Shown piece after piece: positions 1 to 7,505 of a stretch of DNA of 21,616 bases. The stretch spans positions 1,670 to 23,285 of the forward strand of contig DFBP01000030.1 in the NCBI GenBank assembly GCA_002366685.1. Reading direction: 5' to 3'. Below the pieces are notes generated by a model, which made no database searches, had not been told where the DNA came from, and worked only from the letters and a program-made list of their open reading frames with translations. Source of the stretch: Rhodobacterales bacterium UBA3077. GTDB lineage: Bacteria; Pseudomonadota; Alphaproteobacteria; Rhodobacterales; Rhodobacteraceae. A program made the translations under genes and the position numbers. Position 1 is the stretch's first letter. Each line of letters begins with the position of its first letter.

Positions 1-305
1 TATGCTTGGATGCGTCAGTTCCTGCCACGCATGCTGTTGCGAGATATCAGAGGTTTTTCGGGGGTGGAACGTCAGCGTCGTTCATGAAAGGCCAGACAAT
101 TTGCGGCTTTGATGGCAGCTTCAGCATTTTGAGTAACGATGCGCTTGTATCTTATAGTTGTGATCGCGAAGGTGATCAGTATCTCAACTGCCGGGAAACC
201 AAGCGGAGCCCGATTACCTCATGGAATGTGGGTCCTGACGGTGTAACCTATCACTATAACCATGATGGTAACGAGTATTGGATTGTTGTCAGCGTCCTCG
301 AATGA
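1..305 (+). CDS. 3' end of an unrecognised protein gene
   Basis: The frame is open from the window edge to a TGA at 303-305, so this is probably the C-terminal ~100 residues of a gene that starts outside the window. A TTG at 6 and an ATG at 84 exist, but neither has a visible Shine-Dalgarno sequence (the TTG has almost no upstream sequence to judge). I recognise no family. The visible part is polar and aromatic-rich, holds three cysteines in its middle (GQTICGFDG, SYSCDRE, YLNCRE) and ends in a hydrophobic strand (EYWIVVSVLE). This would suit a small secreted or periplasmic beta-rich domain, but that is inference. It runs tail-to-tail into tsaD, with 25 bases between the stop codons. It could also be a spurious frame. 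Confidence 0.45.
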   Translation, partial: CLDASVPATHAVARYQRFFGGGTSASFMKGQTICGFDGSFSILSNDALVSYSCDREGDQYLNCRETKRSPITSWNVGPDGVTYHYNHDGNEYWIVVSVLE

Positions 306-330
306 GCCGCGGTTTGGCCGGTTGGATGGG

Positions 331-1326
331 TCAGAGCTTCCCGATCGAGAGGTTCGGGTCCACTTCCATTAACTTTGGCGCGTCGATATTTATGTAGTCC
401 CATGTCGCCATCGCGATCATGGCGCCGTTATCGGTGGACCATTGCGGGGGGGGCAGGGCGAGGGCTGTGCCTGTTTCATCACAGAGCGCTTCCATGCGGG
501 CGCGAAGTTGTGGGCTGGCCGAAACACCGCCGACAACGATCAGGCTGGCGGGGTGAAACTGCTCTATCGCAGCTTTGCATTTAGCGGTTAACACATCCAT
601 GCAGGATGCCACAAACGAAGCCGCGACATCGGCAATGATCGGCTCGGGGTTTTGCTCCATATACCGGCGTACAGAAGACTTCAGACCTGAAAACGAAAAC
701 TCGAAACCTTTGCCAAGCATCGGGCGCGGGAATTTGATATTGGCCTCACCGGATTTGGCGATACGGTCGATAACAGGTCCTCCCGGAAAACCAAGGCCCA
801 ACATTCTGGCAACTTTGTCATAGGCTTCGCCAACCGAGTCATCCCGTGTGGTGCCGACAAGCTCCATGCTTCTGGCATCCTTCATATAAGCGATCAACGT
901 ATGGCCGCCGGATGCCAGCAATACGATAGCGGGGTAGGTAACGGTTGCCCCTTGAAGGGCTGCGCTGCGCAGATGCCCGCGCAAATGATTAACCCCAAAA
1001 ACCGGCAAGCCCCAACCGGCGCCAAGCCCTGCAGCGGTGTGGATGCCAACCAGCAATGAGCCGATTAAACCCGGCCCGCGCGTAACGCCAATGGCTGTTA
1101 ATTCATCAGCCGTGACATTGGCCTCGGACATGACAGCGCGCAGGGTTGGAACAATGGCTTCAACATGGGCGCGGCTGGCAAACTCGGGGTAAATGCCGCC
1201 ATAGCCGACATGAACTTCAACCTGAGACGCGGTTTTACAGCTGAGCACGTGGCCGCGCTCGTCCACCACAGCAATTGAGGTGTCATCACATGAAGTTTCG
1301 ATGCCAAGTATAAGATTTTGTTTCAT
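331..1326 (-). CDS. tsaD: tRNA N6-adenosine threonylcarbamoyltransferase TsaD
   Basis: Transfers the threonylcarbamoyl group from threonylcarbamoyl-AMP to A37 of ANN-decoding tRNAs, as the catalytic subunit of the TsaB-TsaD-TsaE complex in the cytoplasm. The 331-residue length fits the Kae1/TsaD family. It opens with the ASKHA nucleotide-binding motif (LGIETSCDDTS, residues 7-17). The metal-binding H-x3-H motif is at H114/H118 (VNHLRGHL), with the family motifs YPEFASRAH near 46-54 and RGPGLIGSL near 83. The C-terminal STDNGAMIA carries the conserved metal aspartate. The ATG at 1326 overlaps the tsaC stop by four bases (ATGA), so translation is probably coupled. It is the last gene of the tsaE-B-C-D operon. 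Identity is very secure. Confidence 0.97.
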   Translation of the reverse strand: MKQNLILGIETSCDDTSIAVVDERGHVLSCKTASQVEVHVGYGGIYPEFASRAHVEAIVPTLRAVMSEANVTADELTAIGVTRGPGLIGSLLVGIHTAAGLGAGWGLPVFGVNHLRGHLRSAALQGATVTYPAIVLLASGGHTLIAYMKDARSMELVGTTRDDSVGEAYDKVARMLGLGFPGGPVIDRIAKSGEANIKFPRPMLGKGFEFSFSGLKSSVRRYMEQNPEPIIADVAASFVASCMDVLTAKCKAAIEQFHPASLIVVGGVSASPQLRARMEALCDETGTALALPPPQWSTDNGAMIAMATWDYINIDAPKLMEVDPNLSIGKL

Positions 1327-1913
1327 ATTGACAGAATTTCAGAAAGGTCACCAGATGAAAGTGCGCCGCGACGCTGGACCGAAAAAGGATTGGTTTGGCA
1401 GTTGATTATTGTCGAAGACGCGCCGGAGCAGGGGCCGCCATCAACCGTAACATCGGGTGCGCCGGATAGCTGGCGCAAAACCGAGGCTACGTCTTCAGCG
1501 GGGTCCATCCCGCTTTTATTGGCGCTTGTGGCATGTAAGGGCCCCGTGAGGGCGAGCAGAGACAGCAGAAATGTGTTATCCGGTATCCGAATGGCAATCT
1601 CTTCGCGGTGTTCCAGCCAATCCGGTGCGGATTCCGGTTCGATTTCAAGGATAAGCGTCAGAGGGCCGGGAATCCATTTCGAATCGAGGAGCTTTTGAAT
1701 GCGACCATCTATGCGCGCCCCCAGTTTTTTGATCTGCCCGGCATTGGCAGCCAGAATTGGCAGGTTTTTTTCTGTGGGGCGCGACTTGAGTTCAAATATT
1801 TTTTGAACTGCTATCGGGTTCGCCGGGTCGGCTGCCAGTCCGTAAACGGTATCGGTCGGGAGCAGAGCAACGCCACCATGTTTGAGTATCGATGATACCT
1901 CAGATATGTTCAT
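1323..1913 (-). CDS. tsaC: L-threonylcarbamoyladenylate synthase TsaC (YrdC/Sua5 domain)
   Basis: Makes threonylcarbamoyl-AMP from threonine, bicarbonate and ATP, the first step of t6A synthesis. About 196 residues, which is the short single-domain TsaC form without the C-terminal Sua5 domain. Visible motifs are LPTDTVYGLAADP (residues 18-30), the K-x-R substrate site (K43-S44-R45-P46) and the S130-A131-N132 loop (ATSANKSG). A longer version from a TTG at 1934 is open, but the ATG at 1913 is preferred: it has GGAG ten bases upstream (1924-1927) and gives the usual family N-terminus (MNISEVSSIL). From this start it overlaps the 3' end of tsaB by 14 bases. It shares a four-base overlap with tsaD. 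Confidence 0.95.
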   Translation of the reverse strand: MNISEVSSILKHGGVALLPTDTVYGLAADPANPIAVQKIFELKSRPTEKNLPILAANAGQIKKLGARIDGRIQKLLDSKWIPGPLTLILEIEPESAPDWLEHREEIAIRIPDNTFLLSLLALTGPLHATSANKSGMDPAEDVASVLRQLSGAPDVTVDGGPCSGASSTIINCQTNPFSVQRRGALSSGDLSEILSI

Positions 1914-2526
1914 AGGTTCGGGTCTCCGTCTCAACCAGTGGCACAGCTTGCCCGCTTATTTGAATTAGATGCTCCGAAAGCAAAGATAACGCCTCTCCCG
2001 GCGCTAGGTTGAGGTTGGCCCAGATAACATCTTTTAGTGTCGGGAAGGCCACTATACCTTCGGCAGCGTCCCCAACCACAACAGCGGGACCAGAGTAACT
2101 GGCGGGCGTAATTTGAGCATCAAGCGAAAACCCGGTCTCGACGATTTTGCCACCGGAAACGAGCGCCCAATGATATTGTCGCCGCGCGGCCTTTCGTAAA
2201 ACAAGGCAAGGACGCGCATGGAGTGACTCGGCATATACACCTAAAGAAAGAAATGAACCCAAGGGCGTAAGGGCAATATCTAAAGCGAACCCCAAGCCAT
2301 TTGCGAAGGCAACGGCTGTGCGTGTGGAACCCAACCGCCCCGGGCCAATATCAACAATAATCCCGTCCAGCTCGCTCATTTGCCTATCTGTGTTAGTCAA
2401 GGCTTTCGCGAGTTCGTCCCCGTAGTCCAACCTCTGCATCTGGTCATACTGTGCCTCAAAGAGAACGCGGTTATCCCAGAGTATAAGCGACGGCTGGCCA
2501 GACGAGGTTTGCAAGAAAAGCTTCAT
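1900..2526 (-). CDS. tsaB: t6A complex dimerisation subunit TsaB (divergent)
   Basis: TsaB is the catalytically inactive ASKHA paralogue that dimerises with TsaD and supports threonylcarbamoyl transfer. The 208-residue length, the N-terminal strand-turn-strand and the IDIGPG-type loop (VDIGPGRLGSTRTAVAFANGLG, near 58-79) support the call, as does its place between tsaE and tsaC. It is divergent. From memory, most TsaB proteins read DTS near residue 6 and GPG-S/N-FTG-x-R in the loop; here these are QTS and GPGRLGSTR. The C-terminal half has little recognisable motif content. The ATG at 2526 overlaps the tsaE stop by four bases, a sign of coupling. The rimI gene that often follows tsaB is missing; tsaC follows instead. 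Confidence 0.88.
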   Translation of the reverse strand: MKLFLQTSSGQPSLILWDNRVLFEAQYDQMQRLDYGDELAKALTNTDRQMSELDGIIVDIGPGRLGSTRTAVAFANGLGFALDIALTPLGSFLSLGVYAESLHARPCLVLRKAARRQYHWALVSGGKIVETGFSLDAQITPASYSGPAVVVGDAAEGIVAFPTLKDVIWANLNLAPGEALSLLSEHLIQISGQAVPLVETETRTYEHI

Positions 2527-3023
2527 GCGTTTGCCTCGCTGTAAGCGCCCAAAATGCCTTGAACTCGTGTGATCATTTCCGGCCCACTCGCCGACAAGGT
2601 CACAAGCCTTCCGGTTTCAGATTCGGGTAGGGTTGCAATATCAATCCCGATCCAGTTGTCGAATTCGTCTGCCAGGCACTCTCCCCATTCAATCAATGCA
2701 ATGCTGCGTTCAAGCTCTTCCTCCAGCGCCAGATCTAAAAATTCTGCCGCGTTTTTCAGACGGTACGCATCAATATGGATGATTTGAGCCTGCGGGCTTT
2801 GGTAGAAATTCGCCAGCGTGTAGGTTGGACTGCTAATTCTATCGGTCGATCCAAGCCATGTTGCGACATGGCGGACAAGGGTCGTTTTCCCCGCTGCCAG
2901 ACTTCCGCTCAGCAAAACCACGTCACCTGCACGCATGTGTTTTGCCACAGACCGTGCCAGACGGTCTGTGGCGGCCTCTGTTTCAAGGCGAATTTGGGTG
3001 GCATTTTGCAGATTTTGTTTCAT
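2523..3023 (-). CDS. tsaE: t6A complex ATPase TsaE
   Basis: P-loop ATPase that binds the TsaB-TsaD dimer and resets it between catalytic cycles. 166 residues, normal for the family. The Walker A motif is at 40-48 (GSLAAGKTT; the usual form is GDLGAGKTT). SPTYTL at 65-70, HIDAYRL at 83-89 and IEWGE at 111-115 are the other family signatures. It is the first gene of the minus-strand t6A operon and is transcribed divergently from hemA. The ATG at 3023 has no strong Shine-Dalgarno sequence, which may mean modest expression or a short leader. In many Rhodobacterales tsaE sits near addAB instead (from memory), so this placement is noteworthy. Confidence 0.95.
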   Translation of the reverse strand: MKQNLQNATQIRLETEAATDRLARSVAKHMRAGDVVLLSGSLAAGKTTLVRHVATWLGSTDRISSPTYTLANFYQSPQAQIIHIDAYRLKNAAEFLDLALEEELERSIALIEWGECLADEFDNWIGIDIATLPESETGRLVTLSASGPEMITRVQGILGAYSEANA

Positions 3024-3266
3024 CAGGGTAGGTATCTGGGGGTTTGGGATGTCATTTCACACCCTTTGGAATTCGTCAATATCGTGTCGGTACGGGTAAA
3101 AGCCAATTATTGCTTGTTTTCAGGCTGTAAATACCACTCAAATGGAGTCAAATAAAGCTTCCCGCCTTAACCGCAAAAAAATGTCTGGATGCGGCATTTT
3201 GTTGGGTGAAAAAACATTTTACTTAGATTATAGATGTTTGATCTGTTTGTATTCGGAGACCTCTTG
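3024..3266. promoter_or_regulatory. Divergent intergenic region, tsaE / hemA
   Basis: This 243-base, AT-richer gap must hold the promoters of both the t6A operon and hemA. On the plus strand TTGGGT (3202-3207) and TAGATT (3224-3229), 16 bases apart, are a weak sigma70-like candidate for hemA. On the minus strand a TTGGCT / GATATT pair 17 bases apart near 3072-3107 is equally weak. A hairpin with AAAATG / CATTTT arms and an 11-base loop lies around 3178-3200. I see no full FNR box; only a half-site TTGAT occurs at 3239. All promoter assignments here are tentative. Confidence 0.35.
3255..3258 (+). promoter_or_regulatory. Ribosome binding site that sets the hemA start
   Basis: GGAG lies eight bases before the ATG at 3267. 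It favours this start over the in-frame ATG at 3234, which would add 11 hydrophobic residues (MFDLFVFGDLL) not found at the start of the Rhodobacter enzyme as I recall it. Confidence 0.7.
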
Positions 3267-4490
3267 ATGGATTATAACGCACATCTGGATAAAGCGCTTG
3301 AGGCGCTTCACCGTGAAGACCGCTATCGGGTTTTCATGGATATTGTGCGCCAAAAAGGGTCCTTTCCAAGGGCCAAATGGAATCGGCCAGATGGGGAAGT
3401 TCAGGATATATCTGTCTGGTGCGGCAATGATTATTTGGGCATGGGGCAAAACCCCGTTGTGCTAGATGCCATGCACGACGCAATCGAAAAAGCAGGAGCC
3501 GGTTCGGGCGGCACACGCAATATCTCCGGCACAACCGCTTACCACAATGCGTTAGAAGCCGAGCTCGCTGATCTTCACCAGAAAGAAGATGCGCTGGTGT
3601 TTACATCTGCCTATATCGCCAATGACGCAACGCTCTCTGTTTTGCCAAAATTGTTTCCGGGGTTGATTATTTTTTCCGACGAACTCAACCACGCTTCAAT
3701 GATTGAAGGGGTTCGGCGCGGAAAATGTGAAAAGAAAATTTGGCGGCACAACGATGTGGCGCATCTGCGCGAACTGCTTGAGGCCGCAGATCCATCCGCG
3801 CCAAAGTTGATTGCGTTTGAGTCCGTTTATTCGATGGACGGTGATTTCGGTCGGCTCCGCGAGGTTTGCGACCTGGCGGAGGAATTTGGAGCGCTCACCT
3901 ATCTGGACGAAGTGCACGCGGTGGGCATGTATGGCCCGCGCGGTGGCGGCGTTTCCGAGGCCGAAGGTTTAACCGAGCGGATTGATATTATCAATGGCAC
4001 GCTTGGCAAAGCCTTTGGCGTGATGGGCGGGTATATCGCCGCCTCGGCCAAAATGGTTGACGCCGTGCGCTCCTATGCGCCCGGGTTCATTTTTACCACT
4101 TCGCTGCCACCGGCCGTTTTGGCGGGTGCGGTTGCGTCAATAAGGTACCTGAAAGAACATCAGGAACTGCGTGACCAACAGCAAGAGGCCGCGAAGGTGC
4201 TGAAATTGCGTCTGAAAGCCATGGGTCTGCCTGTTATCGACAGCACGAGCCATATTGTTCCGGTCCATGTTGGAAACCCGGGGAAATGCAAAATGCTTTC
4301 TGATTCGTTGCTCAATGATTACGGAATTTATGTGCAGCCTATCAACTTCCCGACGGTGCCGCGCGGCACCGAGCGTCTTCGTTTTACGCCATCTCCGGTG
4401 CATGATTCGGGCATGATGGACGAGTTGGTGCATGCGCTTGATAGTTTGTGGAAGCACTGTGAACTTGCGCGGTCTGCGGTTGCTTGCTAG
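3267..4490 (+). CDS. hemA: 5-aminolevulinate synthase (ALAS)
   Basis: Condenses glycine with succinyl-CoA to 5-aminolevulinate, the committed step of heme (and where present bacteriochlorophyll and cobalamin) synthesis by the C4 route. It is a cytosolic PLP enzyme of the alpha-oxoamine synthase family. The 407-residue sequence matches the Rhodobacter ALAS I know almost throughout: MDYN start, WCGNDYLGMGQ, GSGGTRNISGTT, DEVHAVGMYGPRGGG and NFPTVPRGTERLRFTPSP. The PLP-binding lysine in GTLGKAFG falls at K248, the same number as in R. sphaeroides. The start at 3267 is chosen for its GGAG site and family N-terminus. No FNR site is visible upstream, although ALAS genes of phototrophic relatives are often oxygen-regulated. 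No convincing terminator follows. Confidence 0.97.
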   Translation: MDYNAHLDKALEALHREDRYRVFMDIVRQKGSFPRAKWNRPDGEVQDISVWCGNDYLGMGQNPVVLDAMHDAIEKAGAGSGGTRNISGTTAYHNALEAELADLHQKEDALVFTSAYIANDATLSVLPKLFPGLIIFSDELNHASMIEGVRRGKCEKKIWRHNDVAHLRELLEAADPSAPKLIAFESVYSMDGDFGRLREVCDLAEEFGALTYLDEVHAVGMYGPRGGGVSEAEGLTERIDIINGTLGKAFGVMGGYIAASAKMVDAVRSYAPGFIFTTSLPPAVLAGAVASIRYLKEHQELRDQQQEAAKVLKLRLKAMGLPVIDSTSHIVPVHVGNPGKCKMLSDSLLNDYGIYVQPINFPTVPRGTERLRFTPSPVHDSGMMDELVHALDSLWKHCELARSAVAC

Positions 4491-4624
4491 CGCTGGGCGT
4501 TTTCTCGCCTAAGCCGCTGGACATGCTGAAAATAAACACTTAGTAACCTTCCCTAAAGTGATACAAACGAAATAAGACTTCGATAAGGGGTGATTCGTTT
4601 TTTTAGTTGGCGTTTAGCGAACAC

Positions 4625-4629
4625 AAGGG
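4625..4629 (+). promoter_or_regulatory. Ribosome binding site that sets the rodZ-like start
   Basis: AAGGG lies seven bases before a GTG at 4637. The competing upstream TTG at 4607 has its nearest purine-rich stretch (AAGGGG, about 4585-4590) too far away. The GTG is therefore taken as the start. Confidence 0.6.
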
Positions 4630-4636
4630 CAGTACA

Positions 4637-5815
4637 GTGACAATCACTGAAACAGAAACCGCAAAATTGCAGGGTTTTGACTCTTTCGAGTTACGCCTCG
4701 GTGACGAGTTGCGCGGTGAACGGGCGACGCTAGGTAAATCCTTGCTTGATGTTCAGCGCGACTTGCGGATTAAAGCCTCCTATATCGCCGCTATTGAAAA
4801 CTGCGACCTTTCCGTCTTTGAAAACACTGGATTTTTGGCTGGTTATGTGCGCTCCTATGCGCGCTATCTGGAGCTTGATCCGGAAGCAACCTACGCCCGT
4901 TTTTGCCTCGAATCGAACTTTCAGGGTGCACACGCGGATCTCGGGCGCAGGCGCAAAGACGCTGACTCAGCGCGGGTTGCCGCAATAAGTGCATCCTCGG
5001 TGAATGAATTCAACCCCGTTTTCGCTGGCGGGTTGGCAGGGCGTTCGCGGAGTGTTGATATTTCGACTTTTGGGCCACTTCTGGTGATGATCGTCCTGAT
5101 CGTCGGTCTCGTTTTTGGTGGCTGGACCCTGCTCAAAGATATTCAGCGTGTCGACATCGCGCCAATTGAGCAATCACCAGTGGTTTTGGACAATGTCGAG
5201 ATTGCTGGCTTTGCGGATGGAATGAACAGCACAGCGTTGGACCGCAGCGCAGAGCAAGCCATGGACCTGAACCGTCTTTATTCCAATCGGGCATTGAGCG
5301 TCCCGGTGCTCACCCCGAGGGATGGGCCAATAGGGGCCATTGATAGCCAGATGGTTGGGAGTTTTGCGACTCCGGCTCTGCCGCAGCCGGGTGTTAGCGA
5401 GGAAGTCATTGTTGCCGCTGTCGGTAACCTCGTGGCGATCGGAGAACCGCAGGTCACGGTCGCGGATGTTCAACCCTTGATCAGCATTTTTGCACAAAGA
5501 GAAGCTTGGGTGCGGGTGAGCGCTGAAGATGGCTCGATCCTGTTTGAAAAAATCTTGGCCGCCGGTGAAGAATATACCTTGCCGGAACGTGCTGAAGTCG
5601 CTTCCCTGCGGGCGGGAAACGCTGACTGGCTGTATTTGATGATTGACGGACAAGTTTTTGGCCCGGTCAGGGGGAATAACGGCGTTGCCAGCAATGTCTC
5701 TCTCGCGGCACTTGATATCGTTGAGCAGTTTAGCCCTCTGGGAACGATGACCGCCGAAATGCAGGTGGTTTCAGAGGAATTGATTCGTGCAGCCGCATTG
5801 GTGGTTGGCGAATAA
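4637..5815 (+). CDS. rodZ: RodZ-like membrane protein (HTH_25, TM, DUF4115)
   Basis: A bitopic membrane protein of the RodZ type, which in other bacteria links MreB filaments to the cell-wall elongation machinery. From the GTG it has 392 residues. The N-terminal cytoplasmic part holds a Cro/CI-like helix-turn-helix (about 20-85, LRLGDELRGERATLGKSLLDVQRDL...YIAAIEN). One transmembrane segment follows at about 146-167 (GPLLVMIVLIVGLVFGGWTLL). A long low-complexity periplasmic linker leads to a C-terminal beta domain of the DUF4115 type (about 275-345, WVRVSAEDGSILFEKIL). It lies directly upstream of ispG, the same order as rodZ-ispG in E. coli. In Rhodobacterales this protein is often annotated only as HTH/DUF4115; whether it binds MreB is inferred. 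Confidence 0.82.
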   Translation: MTITETETAKLQGFDSFELRLGDELRGERATLGKSLLDVQRDLRIKASYIAAIENCDLSVFENTGFLAGYVRSYARYLELDPEATYARFCLESNFQGAHADLGRRRKDADSARVAAISASSVNEFNPVFAGGLAGRSRSVDISTFGPLLVMIVLIVGLVFGGWTLLKDIQRVDIAPIEQSPVVLDNVEIAGFADGMNSTALDRSAEQAMDLNRLYSNRALSVPVLTPRDGPIGAIDSQMVGSFATPALPQPGVSEEVIVAAVGNLVAIGEPQVTVADVQPLISIFAQREAWVRVSAEDGSILFEKILAAGEEYTLPERAEVASLRAGNADWLYLMIDGQVFGPVRGNNGVASNVSLAALDIVEQFSPLGTMTAEMQVVSEELIRAAALVVGE

Positions 5816-5903
5816 TTACGTCTTTTCAGCGCAGGGTGATGACAGCGCGGCAAAGTGGCGCTAAATGTATCACAACTATCTCCTATAGAATGGCCAAGCC
5901 TGA

Positions 5904-7013
5904 ATGACCCACAATCCGATTCGACCGTGGCGCGACATTGAACGCCGCAAAAGCCGCCAGATTATGGTGGGTAATGTGCCCGTGGGTGGGGATGCACCTA
6001 TTACCGTGCAGACAATGACCAACACCATAACCTCGGATATTGCCGCGACTGTTGCACAGGTTCAGGCCTGTGCCGACGCCGGGGCTGATATTGTGAGGAT
6101 TTCCTGCCCGGACGAAGCCGCGACAAAAACCTTTGACCAGATCGTGAAAGAAAGCCCGGTCCCTCTGGTTGCCGATATTCACTTTCACTACAAGCGCGGG
6201 ATCGAGGCTGCAAAAGCTGGCGCAGCCTGTTTGCGGATAAACCCCGGCAATATTGGCAGCGCTGACCGTGTGCGGGAAGTGATTGCTGCTGCACGGGATA
6301 ACGGGTGCTCTATTCGCATCGGCGTTAATGCTGGCAGTCTGGAAAAGCACTTGCTCGAAAAATATGGTGAGCCATGCCCGCAGGCGATGATCGAAAGCGG
6401 TCTTGAGCACATCCGAATTCTTGAAGACAACAATTTTGACAATTTCAAAATTAGCGTAAAAGCGTCCGATGTGTTTATGTCTGCTGCGGCCTATCAGGGG
6501 CTGGCAGAAGCCACCGACGCACCAATACACCTGGGAGTCACCGAAGCGGGGGGGCTGGTATCTGGTACGGTAAAGTCTGCCATTGGTCTCGGTTCGCTGC
6601 TCTGGGCCGGTATTGGTGACACGCTGCGTGTGTCCCTATCGGCGGATCCGGTTCACGAAGTCAAAGCAGGGTTCGAGATTCTGAAATCCTTGGGCTTGCG
6701 GCACCGTGGCGTGAATATAATTTCCTGCCCCTCCTGTGCGCGCCAAGGGTTTGATGTTATTAAAACCGTTGAGACTTTGGAAAAAAGGTTGGAGCATGTG
6801 CGTACACCCATTAGCCTGAGCATAATAGGGTGCGTGGTGAATGGACCGGGTGAAGCCTTGATGACCGATGTCGGTTTTACAGGAGGCGGTGCCGGGTCCG
6901 GTATGGTTTATGTTGCGGGAAAGCAAGACCACAAGCTGGACAATGAGGCCATGATTGACCATATTGTCGAACTTGTTGAGACGCGCGCCACACTGATCGA
7001 GGAAGGCAAGTAG
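5904..7013 (+). CDS. ispG: 4-hydroxy-3-methylbut-2-enyl diphosphate synthase IspG (GcpE)
   Basis: Reductively opens methylerythritol cyclodiphosphate to HMBPP, the penultimate step of the MEP isoprenoid pathway, using a [4Fe-4S] cluster. The 369-residue sequence is a standard bacterial short-form IspG. Cluster ligands are visible as C275 and C278 (SCPSCARQG), C310 and E317 (GCVVNGPGE). KSRQIMVGNVPVGGDAPITVQTMTNT near the start, RINPGNIG, and FTGGGAGSGMVY near the end are family hallmarks. The ATG at 5904 lacks a strong Shine-Dalgarno. A five-codon mini-ORF (ATG at 5890, peptide MAKPE) ends in a TGA that overlaps this ATG as ATGA, so coupled re-initiation is possible but unproven. DUF1499 follows with no gap. 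Confidence 0.97.
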   Translation: MTHNPIRPWRDIERRKSRQIMVGNVPVGGDAPITVQTMTNTITSDIAATVAQVQACADAGADIVRISCPDEAATKTFDQIVKESPVPLVADIHFHYKRGIEAAKAGAACLRINPGNIGSADRVREVIAAARDNGCSIRIGVNAGSLEKHLLEKYGEPCPQAMIESGLEHIRILEDNNFDNFKISVKASDVFMSAAAYQGLAEATDAPIHLGVTEAGGLVSGTVKSAIGLGSLLWAGIGDTLRVSLSADPVHEVKAGFEILKSLGLRHRGVNIISCPSCARQGFDVIKTVETLEKRLEHVRTPISLSIIGCVVNGPGEALMTDVGFTGGGAGSGMVYVAGKQDHKLDNEAMIDHIVELVETRATLIEEGK

Positions 7014-7502
7014 ATGCAAAGAATGGCACTCTATCTGGTGCTGGCGATTATCGCCATCATCGGGGCTCTGTATGTCCGCGTGGCGACCGTGAGCCATGAC
7101 CCCGTGGAATGGCACGTGGATCCATATTCCGTTTCTCGCCCGGTTTCGCCCAATACCTATTATGTGGCCACCCAGAGTATGGTCAACGATACAGTTGATT
7201 TGGAAGCGCCTATTTATGCGGTTTCGGCGGAAGTAATGGCAAAAGCATTTGACGATTTTGTGGTTACTCAACCCAATGTGCTGCGCTTGGCCGGCAGCGC
7301 CAGCGAAGGGTGGATCACCTATGTGCAGCGCACGCCCAAACTGCGGATGCCTGATTATATTTCGGTAAAGTTTATTGATTTTGAAGATGGTGGATCAACG
7401 CTGGCAATTTATTCGCGTTCCCGATTTGGATATGGCGATATGGGGGTGAACAAAGCCCGTATTGACCTTTGGCTGCAATCGGTCGCCTCTTTTGAAGAAT
7501 AA
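7014..7502 (+). CDS. DUF1499 family membrane-anchored protein
   Basis: A 162-residue protein of unknown function. It starts with a single hydrophobic segment (about 4-22, MALYLVLAIIAIIGALYV) that is either a membrane anchor or an uncleaved signal. The C-terminal block ISVKFIDFEDGGSTLAIYSR...FGYGDMGVNKARIDLWL is typical of DUF1499, a small beta-rich domain. The ATG directly follows the ispG stop, with GAGGAAGG just upstream, so it is co-translated with ispG. prfA begins three bases after its stop. Nothing in the sequence points to a specific reaction; the neighbourhood shows only co-expression with isoprenoid and translation genes. Confidence 0.82.
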   Translation: MQRMALYLVLAIIAIIGALYVRVATVSHDPVEWHVDPYSVSRPVSPNTYYVATQSMVNDTVDLEAPIYAVSAEVMAKAFDDFVVTQPNVLRLAGSASEGWITYVQRTPKLRMPDYISVKFIDFEDGGSTLAIYSRSRFGYGDMGVNKARIDLWLQSVASFEE

Positions 7503-7505
7503 AAT

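Noticed and set aside
3238..3252. Possible FNR box upstream of hemA
   Set aside because: Only the TTGAT half-site is present; the second half reads TTGTA instead of ATCAA.
3981..3995. ATTGATATTATCAAT near-palindrome resembling an FNR box
   Set aside because: The half-sites are three bases apart instead of four, and it lies inside the conserved hemA coding region (IDIINGT).
4488..4520. Possible terminator hairpin after hemA (GGGCG/CGCCT arms)
   Set aside because: The stem is short, needs a G-U pair and has no T-tract after it.
5883..6530. Antisense frame of 215 residues opposite ispG
   Set aside because: It lies over a highly conserved ispG coding region and its translation has no recognisable domain.
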